Origin: Bacteroidetes bacterium GWC2_46_850
GTDB lineage: Bacteria > Bacteroidota > Bacteroidia > Bacteroidales > Dysgonomonadaceae
Assembly (NCBI GenBank): GCA_001768325.1
Contig: MENQ01000027.1
Location: 62,001 to 126,000 of the forward strand
Direction of reading: 5' to 3'
DNA length: 64,000 bases
In this document: positions 50,721-61,318 of the stretch, one piece after another
Position numbering within the stretch: the first letter of the stretch is position 1
Layout: each line of letters begins with the position of its first letter
Translations under genes and position numbers: made by a program
Notes under the pieces: model-generated
The model's input: only the letters and a program-made list of their open reading frames with translations
The model's database searches: none
Told to the model about the DNA's origin: nothing

Positions 50721-52871
50721 ATGAAAAAAGGAGTCATCTTACATATTTTCTTTCTTTTTATTGCCACTTCCAACAACTTCGTGTTCAGTCAGTCAGGGCC
50801 TGTGGACACGATCCTGTACCGGGCAATGAATGCTGCTGAAAAATACAACGACCTGGTAGAACATTTCACGGCCGAGGTATACACGCGTACCTATATGGAA
50901 ACGGTCAAAAAAAATTTCCTCTACAAATATACCCACCTCATTCCGCGTTTTGCATTGCATGATCCCAAGAACAACGAGGCTTTGATAGAAACCATCGGCG
51001 ATCTCCATTACGATTATCCCCACAGCTATGTGCATGACATTCGCTATGTCTCGGGGACGCTCACCGCAAGAAAAGATATTGAGATGATACCCTTTGAGTT
51101 GCTCAACATCAACATATACGGTGAAACCACCAACGACGAGAGCTTTTTCATGCCGGTGCGCTTCAGTACGGCGAAATATTACCGTTACTCGCTCTATCAG
51201 ACTTTCACCGAAAACAGCAAGACTTACTACAATATCCAGTACAAACCGATATATGAAAACACAAAACTGCTAAAAGGTTCATTTATTGTAGAGCATGGCA
51301 CCTGGCGGATCATTTTTTTTCGGGGCGAGGGACTGGATATCTTTTCAGACTTCTCTTTTGAGATGACCATGGGTGATGAGTGGATTACCAACTACCTGCC
51401 GGTACATTTCACCATATACCAGACCGTTTCTTATCTGGGCAACGTGCTGGCAGAAAGACATCTGGCCAACATCAAATACAGCGACATCCAGCTGCGCCAG
51501 ATCAAAGAGGTGCCCCGCTCCCTCAACATCAGCGACATCTACAAAGTACGACTCGATTCGGTACCGGTGCGTAGCGACTCGCTCTTTTGGGAGGAGATGA
51601 GGCCCATTCCGCTGCAGGCAAGAGAGAGAGAGGTAATAAACCGGCACATGGCCGAACAAAAAGAAAAGGCATACCGCACCGCCAACGACACCCTGTCGGG
51701 AGTGCAACGAGCCCAGCAGATGGCGCAGCGAATGGTGATGAACTCCAGCTACAAGTACCGCTCTTCACGCATCGGCTATTCCGGGCTGCTGAACCCGTTC
51801 ATGCTGGGATACAGCTCACGTGATGGGATAAGTTACCGCCAGAAGCTGTCGTGCAACATCGACTTAAAGCACAATCGCACGGTGGGTATCAATGCCTTCG
51901 CCGGATATCTGTTTCGCCGGAAAGAATTTTTCACCGACCTCACAACCACCTGGAACTACGACCCCTACCACCTGGGAAGTGCTACTTTTTCCGTGGGGAT
52001 CGGTAATCCCACCTACAGCTCCCTGTTTGTCGACCAGATTCAGGACAGCCTCAAAAACAGGGGTCTCACCTTCGAAGACATCTCGTTAAATTATTACAAG
52101 GACTATTATTTCAAGCTATATAATACGTTTGAAGCGCTGAATGGCCTGCTGTTACAGACCGGAATAGACTATCACATCAGGAAAAGCAAGGATAACACGC
52201 TCAAGTTTCGGTCGCTCTCCGACGGCAGCGAGCCCATCTCCGACCTGTTCGGCATAAAAAGGTCGTTCGCTCCTTTCGTGCGTATCAGCTGGACTCCGAG
52301 GCAATATTACCGTTATGAGGGGCGACAGAAGATCTATGAACGTTCCGATTTTCCCACTTTCAAGCTGGAACTTTCACGCAGTTTCCTCGATATTCTGGGA
52401 AGCACCACACAGTTTAACCGGATTGAATTCGACATCAGCCAGCATATCCCTTTCGGGCTGCGTCATTCCCTTCAGTACCATGTGGGCACCGGCAGATTCA
52501 TCAACCAGAAGACTGAATATTTTGCCGACTTCGTCTATTTTTCCAAAAACAATTTTCTGGATAACTGGAACGACGGCCTCGGGGGAAATTTCAACCTGTT
52601 GAGTCGGGATCTGTACAATGCCTCCGACTCCTACATCCAGGGGCACATCATGTTTGAAACCCCCTTTCTGATTTTGAAAAACATTGATTTTGTATCGAAC
52701 TTCGCCGACAAGGAACGCATCTATCTCAGCCAGCTGTATACCCCACAGATCATTTCCTACACGGAGCTTGGCTACGGTATTGGCAACCGTTTTTTCAATG
52801 CCGGATTCTTTTGCGCCTTTCACAAGGATCAATTTAAGCAACTGGGTGTCAGGGCAGCATTTGAGTTGTAA
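50721..52871 (+). CDS. DUF5686 family outer-membrane-associated protein
   Basis: Signal peptide, about 716 aa, long beta-strand-rich C-terminus ending QLGVRAAFEL; resembles Bacteroidetes DUF5686 (carboxypeptidase-like regulatory/OMP) proteins. Confidence 0.8.
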   Translation: MKKGVILHIFFLFIATSNNFVFSQSGPVDTILYRAMNAAEKYNDLVEHFTAEVYTRTYMETVKKNFLYKYTHLIPRFALHDPKNNEALIETIGDLHYDYPHSYVHDIRYVSGTLTARKDIEMIPFELLNINIYGETTNDESFFMPVRFSTAKYYRYSLYQTFTENSKTYYNIQYKPIYENTKLLKGSFIVEHGTWRIIFFRGEGLDIFSDFSFEMTMGDEWITNYLPVHFTIYQTVSYLGNVLAERHLANIKYSDIQLRQIKEVPRSLNISDIYKVRLDSVPVRSDSLFWEEMRPIPLQAREREVINRHMAEQKEKAYRTANDTLSGVQRAQQMAQRMVMNSSYKYRSSRIGYSGLLNPFMLGYSSRDGISYRQKLSCNIDLKHNRTVGINAFAGYLFRRKEFFTDLTTTWNYDPYHLGSATFSVGIGNPTYSSLFVDQIQDSLKNRGLTFEDISLNYYKDYYFKLYNTFEALNGLLLQTGIDYHIRKSKDNTLKFRSLSDGSEPISDLFGIKRSFAPFVRISWTPRQYYRYEGRQKIYERSDFPTFKLELSRSFLDILGSTTQFNRIEFDISQHIPFGLRHSLQYHVGTGRFINQKTEYFADFVYFSKNNFLDNWNDGLGGNFNLLSRDLYNASDSYIQGHIMFETPFLILKNIDFVSNFADKERIYLSQLYTPQIISYTELGYGIGNRFFNAGFFCAFHKDQFKQLGVRAAFEL

Positions 52872-52891
52872 TATTATTTTCTTTATATTTG
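52861..52891 (+). promoter_or_regulatory. Candidate ispE promoter overlapping the end of the DUF5686 gene
   Basis: TTG (52861-52863) - 20 nt - TATATTTG (52884-52891), about 19 nt before the ispE ATG. Confidence 0.6.
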
Positions 52892-52910
52892 CAAAAAAGA
52901 TACGCAACAG

Positions 52911-53729
52911 ATGATTTGTTTTCCCAATGCGAAGATAAATTTAGGACTACACATCGTTTCACGCCGGTCGGACGGATATCATAACCTGGAGACCATTTTC
53001 TACCCCATTGGCATGCGGGATGCGCTGGAAATCATTCCTGGACCTCTGTCGGGGGAACATCGATTTTTTCAGACAGGCATCCCCATTGAGGGAGATCCGG
53101 CAGAAAACCTGGTGATGAAGGCCCTCAAGCTGATTTCGGCTGAGAGAGAGATTCCGCCCGTCGATGTACATCTGCTTAAAAAGATCCCTACCGGCGCCGG
53201 ATTGGGAGGAGGTTCGTCGGATGCGGCTTTCACGCTGCGGCTATTGAACGATACCTTTGCATTGGGATACTCCCACGACCATCTGCTGCGCCTGGCAGCA
53301 CAGCTGGGTGCCGACTGTCCCTTTTTTATCCGCAACACAGCTTCCTTTGCCACCGGCATCGGCGATATGCTGGAGCCAGTGTCTCTTAGCCTGGACAGCT
53401 ACTTCCTGTTGCTGGTAAAACCCGACATCGCGGTTTCCACAAAGGAAGCCTATGCGATGATAACGCCCCTGCAGCCTGCAATATCGTTAAGAGAAATCAT
53501 AAAAAAACCCATTTCGGAATGGAAGGATTGGATGAAAAATGATTTTGAAATTCCTGTTTTCAAAAAATATCCCGAAATTTATGCCATCAAACAGCAGCTA
53601 TATGATCTGGGTGCTGTTTATGCGGCAATGAGCGGCTCAGGATCAGCGGTTTTCGGCATTTTTAAGCAGGAGCCCCCCTGGCAAAGCCTTTTCAACCGGC
53701 ATTTTGTCTGGACAGGCAGCGCCAAATAA
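52911..53729 (+). CDS. ispE: 4-diphosphocytidyl-2-C-methyl-D-erythritol kinase
   Basis: [66 protein letters not shown]. Confidence 0.97.
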   Translation: MICFPNAKINLGLHIVSRRSDGYHNLETIFYPIGMRDALEIIPGPLSGEHRFFQTGIPIEGDPAENLVMKALKLISAEREIPPVDVHLLKKIPTGAGLGGGSSDAAFTLRLLNDTFALGYSHDHLLRLAAQLGADCPFFIRNTASFATGIGDMLEPVSLSLDSYFLLLVKPDIAVSTKEAYAMITPLQPAISLREIIKKPISEWKDWMKNDFEIPVFKKYPEIYAIKQQLYDLGAVYAAMSGSGSAVFGIFKQEPPWQSLFNRHFVWTGSAK

Positions 53730-53773
53730 ACAGATGGCAGATGAAAAAACGTTACACGATCAAGTTATATAAA

Positions 53774-56323
53774 ATGAAAATAAGAAAACAACACGTAGGG
53801 TATCTTCTTGCGGGACTCCTGGGAGTACTCAGCCTGCAGGCCGGTGAGCCGGTCTCTCCGCAGAGGATCGGTCTCTTCGGACCCGTTCCTGTTCAAAAGC
53901 CAATCCTGCTCGACAGCACGAACCTGAACAATATCGCCTACTCCGATGAGATGCTACTCTCTTCCCCCATCTCCTTCCCCGCTCAGGAACGGTTCACAAA
54001 GGAGGTAACACCCGATACGGCAGGGTTCTTCTTCCTGAAGAAACCGGCAACTGGCAAAGCGTTCCAGTTGCTGTCGTTCTATGTCGCAGGCGACCGTTAC
54101 GGCAAGGGAAAGCTCACCGTAACATCGCCCAACCCGCTTGAGTTGTGGATCGATGGCGTGAAGCGGGCCACCAAGAACCAAGTCAATGACAGCCTGCACC
54201 AGTCCGGTCAGGTAGATACCAACCTGAACGGCTTCACCAACAACGTACGGGTTGTGATCAAGGTACTCACCGATGCAGAAAACAAGACAGAACCCGCGGT
54301 AAAGGTTGCCCTGAAGCCCGACGAGCCCGACTCCCTGCTGGTCTATACATTTGATAATATCCCCCAACGCCGGACAGTGATCAAAGACATCCTGGAGGGT
54401 AAACGGGTCAACAACGCCGTGATCTCTCCCGGTGGCCGGTTTGTGTTACTGTCGCTTCGCGAGACCCTTCCCGGAGGAGAAAACCGCAACTACACCGAAG
54501 TATACGATGTGAAACAGAAACGTACCATTCTTTCTGAGCCGGCCGGACGATCACAGTTAAACTGGATGCCTAAACAGGAACTGCTCTATTTTGTGACCGA
54601 CAGTGAGGAAGGACGATCGGTGGTGACGCTCGATCCGTTGACCACGGAAAGTAAAATCATTGCTCGAGGTCTTCCGAAAGAGAATTTTCACATTGCACCC
54701 GACGAGAAATCGCTTTTCTTCTCTGCAAAGGAGACACTCTCCATCAGCAATCCGGGAGGCCTGAAGCGGTTGATCGGCATCGACGACAGACAGTCACAAT
54801 ACCGCGAGCGCTACTTCCTATATCGTTATTTCTTCGACAGCGGACTTACCCAGCAGCTCACCTTCGGAAGGCATACCGCCTCGCTCAACGATGTGACCGA
54901 TGATATGCAATACCTTCTTTTTTCAACTTCCGAAGAAGATCTGACTGAACGGCCTTTTAACAAAAGCTCACTCTACAGGCTTAACCTGATGACGATGGCG
55001 ATGGACACCCTGTGGAAAGAGCAAACCTACACCTATTCGGCCCAATTTTCCCCCGATGGGAAGAAGCTGCTTATTCACGGCGCGCCCGAAGCGTTCAACG
55101 GCATTGGTCTGAATATCAATACAGGACAAATAGCCAACAGTTATGACACCCAATCGTTCCTGATGGATATTGAAACAAAAAAGGTGGAGCCACTCACCCG
55201 ATTTTTCGACCCCAGCATCAACGCACAGGAGTGGAACCGGCTCGACAACACCATCTACTACCGTGTGGAGGAGGGTGACCGTGCCAACATGTATCGCTAT
55301 CATCCCCGCACAAAAAAGTTTGAGAAACTGCCCCTTAGGGAGGAGGTAATCCGCTCGTTCAACATTGCCGAAAATGCCCTATGGGCAACTTATACCGGTG
55401 TCAGTGCCTCTAACTCGAACAGAAGCTATCTGCTGAATCTGAAAACAATGGAGTCGATTCTCATTTCCGACCCTTATGCAGAACAACTGAACGGACTCAC
55501 CCTTGGTGAGGTGAAAGAGTGGCAGTTCACCAGTTCCTTTGGCGATGTCATTGAAGGACGTTATTATCTGCCGCCATACTTCAATCCAAAGAAAAAATAC
55601 CCGCTTATCGTCTATTATTATGGTGGTACCAGCCCCACCGCCCGCACTTTTGAAAGTACCTATCCACTGCACGTATATGCGGCCCAGGACTACGTGGTAT
55701 ATACCCTGCAGCCGAGTGGTACAACCGGTTACGGTCAGGAGTTCTCGGCACGGCATGTGAACGCCTGGGGCGAGCAGACTGCCGATGAGATCATTGAAGG
55801 TGTGAACGCATTCGTAACCGCACATCCATTCGTGGATGGTACAAAAATAGGCAATATCGGCGCCTCTTATGGAGGATTCATGACACAGTACCTCATCACC
55901 CAGACCGACCTGTTTGCTGCCTCGGTGTCGCATGCCGGCATCAGCAACATCACCAGCTACTGGGGTGAAGGTTACTGGGGTTATTCCTACAGCGCCGGTG
56001 CCAGCGCGGGCAGCTATCCCTGGAACAACCCGGAACTATACGTAAAACAAAGTCCTCTCTTTCATGCCGACAAGATTAAAACTCCCCTGCTGTTGCTGCA
56101 CGGTACGGCCGACACCAATGTTCCCATCGGTGAGAGCATCCAGATGTACACTGCGCTGAAGCTGCTGAACAAACCGGTGGAGTTTATCCAGGTGGAGGGA
56201 GAGAATCATGCCATTTATGATTATGACAAGCGTATCGCCTGGAACAATGCCATCTACGCATGGTTCGCCAAATGGCTGAAGAATGACGCCCGTTGGTGGG
56301 ATTCAATGTATCCGGAGAAATAG
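53774..56323 (+). CDS. S9 family peptidase (prolyl oligopeptidase / DPP-like)
   Basis: Propeller region then GNIGASYGGFMTQYLITQTDLFAASVSHAGISNITSYWGEGYWGYSY (GxSxGG), HGTADTNVPIGESIQMYTALK, GENHAIYDYDKR. Confidence 0.93.
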   Translation: MKIRKQHVGYLLAGLLGVLSLQAGEPVSPQRIGLFGPVPVQKPILLDSTNLNNIAYSDEMLLSSPISFPAQERFTKEVTPDTAGFFFLKKPATGKAFQLLSFYVAGDRYGKGKLTVTSPNPLELWIDGVKRATKNQVNDSLHQSGQVDTNLNGFTNNVRVVIKVLTDAENKTEPAVKVALKPDEPDSLLVYTFDNIPQRRTVIKDILEGKRVNNAVISPGGRFVLLSLRETLPGGENRNYTEVYDVKQKRTILSEPAGRSQLNWMPKQELLYFVTDSEEGRSVVTLDPLTTESKIIARGLPKENFHIAPDEKSLFFSAKETLSISNPGGLKRLIGIDDRQSQYRERYFLYRYFFDSGLTQQLTFGRHTASLNDVTDDMQYLLFSTSEEDLTERPFNKSSLYRLNLMTMAMDTLWKEQTYTYSAQFSPDGKKLLIHGAPEAFNGIGLNINTGQIANSYDTQSFLMDIETKKVEPLTRFFDPSINAQEWNRLDNTIYYRVEEGDRANMYRYHPRTKKFEKLPLREEVIRSFNIAENALWATYTGVSASNSNRSYLLNLKTMESILISDPYAEQLNGLTLGEVKEWQFTSSFGDVIEGRYYLPPYFNPKKKYPLIVYYYGGTSPTARTFESTYPLHVYAAQDYVVYTLQPSGTTGYGQEFSARHVNAWGEQTADEIIEGVNAFVTAHPFVDGTKIGNIGASYGGFMTQYLITQTDLFAASVSHAGISNITSYWGEGYWGYSYSAGASAGSYPWNNPELYVKQSPLFHADKIKTPLLLLHGTADTNVPIGESIQMYTALKLLNKPVEFIQVEGENHAIYDYDKRIAWNNAIYAWFAKWLKNDARWWDSMYPEK

Positions 56324-56358
56324 AACCGGACAAAATATAATTGAGAAAAAAAACGACT

Positions 56359-57144
56359 ATGGATCTGGAAAAACTGTGCAGTGAGGTAAAGCAAATCGCC
56401 CGAACGACGGGTGCCTATTTAAAAAATGAGCAGGCTCTGCTCGGGCGAAACGATATCGAACTGAAAGGCGCACGCAATTATGTCACCTACATCGACAAGG
56501 AAGCCGAGCAGATGCTGGTAGCGGCGCTGCAGGAGCTGTTCCCCGAAGCCGGATTTCTCACCGAGGAGGATACAGTAGCTTTTGAGCAGCGTGCCTTCAC
56601 CTGGATCATCGATCCGCTGGACGGCACCACCAACTACGTGCACGGCGACACCCCTTTTTCTGTGAGCATTGCATTGATGCACAACGGTAAGGTGATCCTG
56701 GGCGTGGTATTTGACCCTGTGGCCGACCAGATATTTTATGCCACCGAAAAGGGAAAAGCTTTCCTGAACGACCTCCCCCTGCAGGTGAGCAAGCAGGCCA
56801 CGCTGGAAAACGGCTACATAGGATTCGGCATTCCCTACAGCCTTGATGAAAAAGGAGAACTGATCCTGCAACACGCAATGAGGCAATTCCGGAAATGCAG
56901 CTTCCGCATCAAAGGGTCAGCGGCACTGGAGATTTGCTATGTGGCGGCCGGCATCAGCGATACCTACTTCCACTCGGGACTATCGCCGTGGGATGTAGCT
57001 GCAGGAGCATTCATTCTGCAGTGCGCGGGGGGTAAATGCAGCGACTTCACCGGTGGCGACAATTACATTTTCGGGAAAGAGATGGTCGCTTCCAACGGAG
57101 CCATCCATCAGGAAATCATGGACCACATCATTCACGGACGCTAA
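56359..57144 (+). CDS. Inositol monophosphatase family protein
   Basis: FLTEEDTVAFEQRAFTWIIDPLDGTTNYVHGDTPFSVSIAL; SPWDVAAGAFILQCAGGKCSDFTGG; start at MDLEKL. Confidence 0.95.
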   Translation: MDLEKLCSEVKQIARTTGAYLKNEQALLGRNDIELKGARNYVTYIDKEAEQMLVAALQELFPEAGFLTEEDTVAFEQRAFTWIIDPLDGTTNYVHGDTPFSVSIALMHNGKVILGVVFDPVADQIFYATEKGKAFLNDLPLQVSKQATLENGYIGFGIPYSLDEKGELILQHAMRQFRKCSFRIKGSAALEICYVAAGISDTYFHSGLSPWDVAAGAFILQCAGGKCSDFTGGDNYIFGKEMVASNGAIHQEIMDHIIHGR

Positions 57145-57938
57145 TGGACAACCAAACCATCCTCATCGCTTTTCTGCTCACGCTGTTCGCCGGTCTGTCC
57201 ACCGGCATCGGTAGCCTGATCGCTTTCGTGGCCAAACGCACGAACACCAACTTTCTGAGCCTTGCCCTGGGTCTTTCTGCCGGGGTGATGATCTATGTCT
57301 CTTTCATGGAGATGCTACCAAAGTCACTGGCATCGCTGTCGGGCATATACGGTGAAAAAGCTGGAATGCTTTACATGATCCTCGGATTATTCGGCGGCAT
57401 CGCGCTGATCGCGCTAATCGACTTTCTGATTCCCGAATCAAGAAACCCGCACGAGATGCACGGAGTGGAAGAGATGAAATCGAACTACCGGCTGAAACAG
57501 ACCGGCATCATCACGGCGGTGACCATCGCCATTCACAACTTTCCCGAAGGAATCGCCACCTTCATGTCGGCCCTGAGTTCAATGGAAGTAGCCATCCCCA
57601 TCACGGCTGCCATCGCCATACACAATATCCCCGAAGGCATTGCGGTTGCCGTTCCCATCTATCATTCCACGGGAAGCAAAAAGAAGGCATTCTGGCTTTC
57701 CTTTGCGTCGGGACTTGCCGAGCCGGTGGGCGCGCTGATTGCCTTTTTGTTCCTGCTACCGTTCTGGAATCCGGCGCTGGATGGGTTGATCCTGTCGGCC
57801 GTATCCGGAATTATGATTTTTATCTCGCTGGACGAGTTGCTTCCCAGCGCCGAGAAATATGGCAAACACCATCTTTCCATCATCGGTCTGGTCGCCGGAA
57901 TGGCTGTGATGGCAGTCAGTTTGTTTCTGTTTATTTAA
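57144..57938 (+). CDS. zupT: Zinc transporter ZupT (ZIP family)
   Basis: LALGLSAGVMIYVSFMEMLPKS, AVTIAIHNFPEGIATFMSAL, AIAIHNIPEGIAVAVPIYHSTGSKKKAFWLSFASGLAEPVGA. Confidence 0.95.
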   Translation: MDNQTILIAFLLTLFAGLSTGIGSLIAFVAKRTNTNFLSLALGLSAGVMIYVSFMEMLPKSLASLSGIYGEKAGMLYMILGLFGGIALIALIDFLIPESRNPHEMHGVEEMKSNYRLKQTGIITAVTIAIHNFPEGIATFMSALSSMEVAIPITAAIAIHNIPEGIAVAVPIYHSTGSKKKAFWLSFASGLAEPVGALIAFLFLLPFWNPALDGLILSAVSGIMIFISLDELLPSAEKYGKHHLSIIGLVAGMAVMAVSLFLFI

Positions 57939-58014
57939 ACAAAAAATAAGTATCTTTGTAGCTTTGTATAAGACAGGGTATATACCTCGTGAAAATTAAT
58001 CAATACGTACCACA

Positions 58015-58575
58015 ATGAGAACAGATTTAAAACAAATAGGCGAACGCATCAGGGGTTTACGTGATGCGATCGATTTCTCACCCGCAGAGATGGCCCACAG
58101 GCTGGAGGTGGATGAAGCAGTCTATCTGCAATATGAGACGGGCGAAAAGGACATCTCTGTTTCGTTCTTACAGCGAATTGAACGGGAGTTCAACGTGGAT
58201 CTGGCCACCCTGATGTTTGGTACCGAACCCAAAATGAATGCTTACTTTATCACCCGCAAAGATAAAGGGGTTAGCGTGGAAAGAGTATCGGCCTACAAGT
58301 ACCAGTCGCTCACCTCGGGCTTCACCAACAATGTAGCTGAGGTTTTCGTGGTAACGGTAGAACCAAAGCCCATGGAAGATGATTTCTACCAGAATATTCA
58401 CGCGGGTCAGGAGTTCAACATGATTCTGGAAGGAAGCATGATGTTGAAAATAAATGAAAAAGATCTGATCCTCAATGAGGGAGACAGCATTTATTTCGAC
58501 TCCTCCCTTCCGCACGGCATGAAAGCGCTCAACAACAAGCAGGTAAAGTTTCTTACCGTAGTTTTATACCCCTAA
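58015..58575 (+). CDS. XRE family transcriptional regulator with C-terminal cupin
   Basis: IGERIRGLRDAIDFSPAEMAHRLEVDEAVYLQYETGEKDISVSFLQRIEREFNVDL; cupin QNIHAGQEFNMILEGSMMLKINEKDLILNEGDSIYFDSSLPHGMKAL. Confidence 0.93.
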   Translation: MRTDLKQIGERIRGLRDAIDFSPAEMAHRLEVDEAVYLQYETGEKDISVSFLQRIEREFNVDLATLMFGTEPKMNAYFITRKDKGVSVERVSAYKYQSLTSGFTNNVAEVFVVTVEPKPMEDDFYQNIHAGQEFNMILEGSMMLKINEKDLILNEGDSIYFDSSLPHGMKALNNKQVKFLTVVLYP

Positions 58576-58605
58576 CACACGCAATCCCTCAATCATCAGG
58601 TTATC

Positions 58606-60261
58606 ATGTTAGAAAGATTTGTAAAGAAAACTGCATTCAGTTCGCATCAGGATTTTATTGAAAATTACGAGATCCTGGTACCCGAAAACTTCAATTTTGC
58701 CTACGATGTGGTGGATGCCTGGGCAGCGACAGATCCGCAAAAACGGGCACTCTGCTGGACGGACGACAAGGGAGCTCACCACAATCTTACCTTCGGGGAA
58801 CTAAAGACCCTGTCCGATAAGACCGCTTCCTTCTTTCAGTCACTGGGCATTGGAAAAGGAGATATGGTCATGCTCATCCTCAAGCGAAGCATCGAGTTCT
58901 GGCAGACCATCCTCGCATTGCACAAGATCGGTGCCGTGGCAATTCCCGCGACGCACCTGCTGACCGACAAAGATATCATCTACCGCAATAACGCGGCAGA
59001 CGTCAAGGTTATTGTGGCTGCGGCCGACGATAACCTGATCACCCATGTGGATCTTGCCATGGGTCAATCGTCCACGGTGAAGCACCGTGTTCTTGTCGGC
59101 GAAAACATTCCGGAAGGATGGACCGGTTTTCACCAGGGAGTGAAAGATGCTGCACCCTTTGTAAAGCCGGAAAAAGTCAATTCCAATGAGGACATCATGA
59201 TCCTTTATTTTACTTCCGGCACCACGGGACAGCCCAAGATGGTGATCCATGATTTCACTTATCCGCTGGGACATATCACCACCGCCAAATACTGGCACAA
59301 CCTGCACGAAAACAGCGTTCACCTCACCGTGGCCGACACAGGGTGGGCCAAGGCAGTATGGGGCAAGCTTTACGGACAGTGGATCGTGGGAGCCTGCGTA
59401 TTTGTGTATGACTTTGAAGGACGCTTTGTTCCCGACGACATGTTGCGTATGATATCGACCTACAAGGTAACCTCCTTCTGTGCGCCTCCTACCATCTTCC
59501 GCTTTCTCATCCGCGAAGATCTGAACAAGTATGATCTCTCGTCGCTGGAATACTGTACTACGGCCGGAGAAGCGCTGAATCCATCGGTATTTGAATCATT
59601 TTATGAAAAGACAGGTATCAAGATGATGGAAGCTTTTGGCCAGACAGAGACGGCACCCACCATCATCACCTTCCCCTGGATTGAGCCGAAGCCGGGCTCC
59701 ATGGGGATGCCCAACCCGCTCTACAAGATGGATCTGCTCACCTGGGACGGCCGCTCTGCAGAAGATGGAGAACAGGGCGAGATTGTCTTCTACACCGATG
59801 AGAACAGGCCCCTGTCGCTGTTCATGGGATATTACCGCGATCAGGAACTGACCAGGCAGGTTTATGCCGACCATGTGTACCACACGGGCGACATGGCGTG
59901 GCGTGACGAAGATGGTTACTACTGGTTCGTGGGCCGCACCGATGATGTGATCAAAAGCTCCGGCTACCGCATCGGCCCTTTCGAGGTGGAGAGCGCCGTG
60001 ATGACGCATCCCGCCGTGGTAGAGTGTGCCATCACGGGTGTGCCCGACGAAATACGCGGGCAGGTGATCAAAGCCACCATCGTGCTGGCCGAAGAATATA
60101 AAACACGCGCAGGTGATGAGCTGATCGCAGAGATTCAGGAGCATGTGAAAAATGTGACGGCTCCCTATAAATACCCGCGTGTAATTGAATTTGTGCATGA
60201 ATTGCCGAAAACCATCAGCGGAAAGATCCGCCGGGTAGAGATACGGGAGAAAAGTAAATAG
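58606..60261 (+). CDS. AMP-binding acyl-CoA synthetase
   Basis: YFTSGTTGQPKMVIHDF, TVADTGWAKAVWGKLYGQW, AFGQTETAPTI, GRTDDVIKSSGYRIGPFEVESAVMTHPAVVECAITGVPDE, KTISGKIRRVEIR. Confidence 0.93.
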   Translation: MLERFVKKTAFSSHQDFIENYEILVPENFNFAYDVVDAWAATDPQKRALCWTDDKGAHHNLTFGELKTLSDKTASFFQSLGIGKGDMVMLILKRSIEFWQTILALHKIGAVAIPATHLLTDKDIIYRNNAADVKVIVAAADDNLITHVDLAMGQSSTVKHRVLVGENIPEGWTGFHQGVKDAAPFVKPEKVNSNEDIMILYFTSGTTGQPKMVIHDFTYPLGHITTAKYWHNLHENSVHLTVADTGWAKAVWGKLYGQWIVGACVFVYDFEGRFVPDDMLRMISTYKVTSFCAPPTIFRFLIREDLNKYDLSSLEYCTTAGEALNPSVFESFYEKTGIKMMEAFGQTETAPTIITFPWIEPKPGSMGMPNPLYKMDLLTWDGRSAEDGEQGEIVFYTDENRPLSLFMGYYRDQELTRQVYADHVYHTGDMAWRDEDGYYWFVGRTDDVIKSSGYRIGPFEVESAVMTHPAVVECAITGVPDEIRGQVIKATIVLAEEYKTRAGDELIAEIQEHVKNVTAPYKYPRVIEFVHELPKTISGKIRRVEIREKSK

Positions 60262-60367
60262 GGATCAGGGGTTAGCGATCAGCCAAAATAATGGGTGGTT
60301 GTCAGTGACTGCGGTCCAGGAGTAAATTGTATTATAAAAATATTTAGAACAAAAACAGAACATTGAT

Positions 60368-61249
60368 ATGAAACGAGCGTATGTATTCCCCGGTCAGGGA
60401 GCCCAGTTTGTGGGCATGGGAAAAGAGTTATATGACACACTGCCTTTGGCGAAGGAGCTTTTCGAGAAGGCGAACGAGATATTGGGCTTCCGGATCACGG
60501 ATCTGATGTTTGCCGGTACGGACGAAGACTTACGACAAACAAAGGTGACGCAACCGGCCATCTTCCTCCACTCGGTGATTCTGGCAAAGAGCCTGGGTGA
60601 AGAGTTTCAGCCCGACATGACGGCCGGACATTCGCTGGGTGAATTCTCTGCCCTGGTAGCTGCCGGTGCTTTGTCGTTTGAGAACGGATTAAAGCTGGTC
60701 TATGCCCGTGCGTTGGCCATGCAAAAAGCCTGTGAAGCCAATCCTTCCACCATGGCTGCTATCCTGGGACTACCCGACGAGAAGGTGGAAGAGATTTGTG
60801 CTCTGGTGGATGATGTGGTGGTTCCCGCCAACTACAACTGTCCTGGGCAGATTGTGATCTCCGGATCGAACAGCGGAATAGAAAAAGCATGTGAGCTGAT
60901 GAAGGAAGCAGGTGCCAAAAGAGCGCTGCCGCTGAAGGTGGGTGGCGCTTTTCACTCACCGCTGATGGAGCCGGCCAGGCTGGAACTGATGGAAGCAATC
61001 GAAGCAACACCCCTCTCGGTGCCGGTTTGTCCCGTCTATCAGAATGTCTCCACCGTGGGAGAAACCGATCCTACAGTCATCAGGAAGAATCTCATCGTGC
61101 AGCTTACCTCCCCCGTGAAATGGACGCAATCGGTACAACAGATGATTGCCGATGGTGCCGTTGAATTTGTGGAGCTGGGTCCGGGTAGTGTGCTGCAGGG
61201 GTTGATATCTAAGATAGACAAGGGTGTAACGGTTTCCGGGAAACAATAA
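60368..61249 (+). CDS. fabD: Malonyl-CoA:ACP transacylase
   Basis: AYVFPGQGAQFVGMGKELYD, MTAGHSLGEFSALVAAGALSFENGLKLVYARALAMQKACE, VGGAFHSPLMEPA. Confidence 0.97.
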   Translation: MKRAYVFPGQGAQFVGMGKELYDTLPLAKELFEKANEILGFRITDLMFAGTDEDLRQTKVTQPAIFLHSVILAKSLGEEFQPDMTAGHSLGEFSALVAAGALSFENGLKLVYARALAMQKACEANPSTMAAILGLPDEKVEEICALVDDVVVPANYNCPGQIVISGSNSGIEKACELMKEAGAKRALPLKVGGAFHSPLMEPARLELMEAIEATPLSVPVCPVYQNVSTVGETDPTVIRKNLIVQLTSPVKWTQSVQQMIADGAVEFVELGPGSVLQGLISKIDKGVTVSGKQ

Positions 61250-61318
61250 CCGGTTTACAGGTGTTTAAACAATACGCACCGTAGCAGAATACAAAATCTA
61301 ACAATTAAAACAAACGCT

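Noticed and set aside
55379-55933. 184-aa minus-strand ORF opposite the S9 peptidase
   Set aside because: Antisense shadow ORF inside the catalytic domain coding region.
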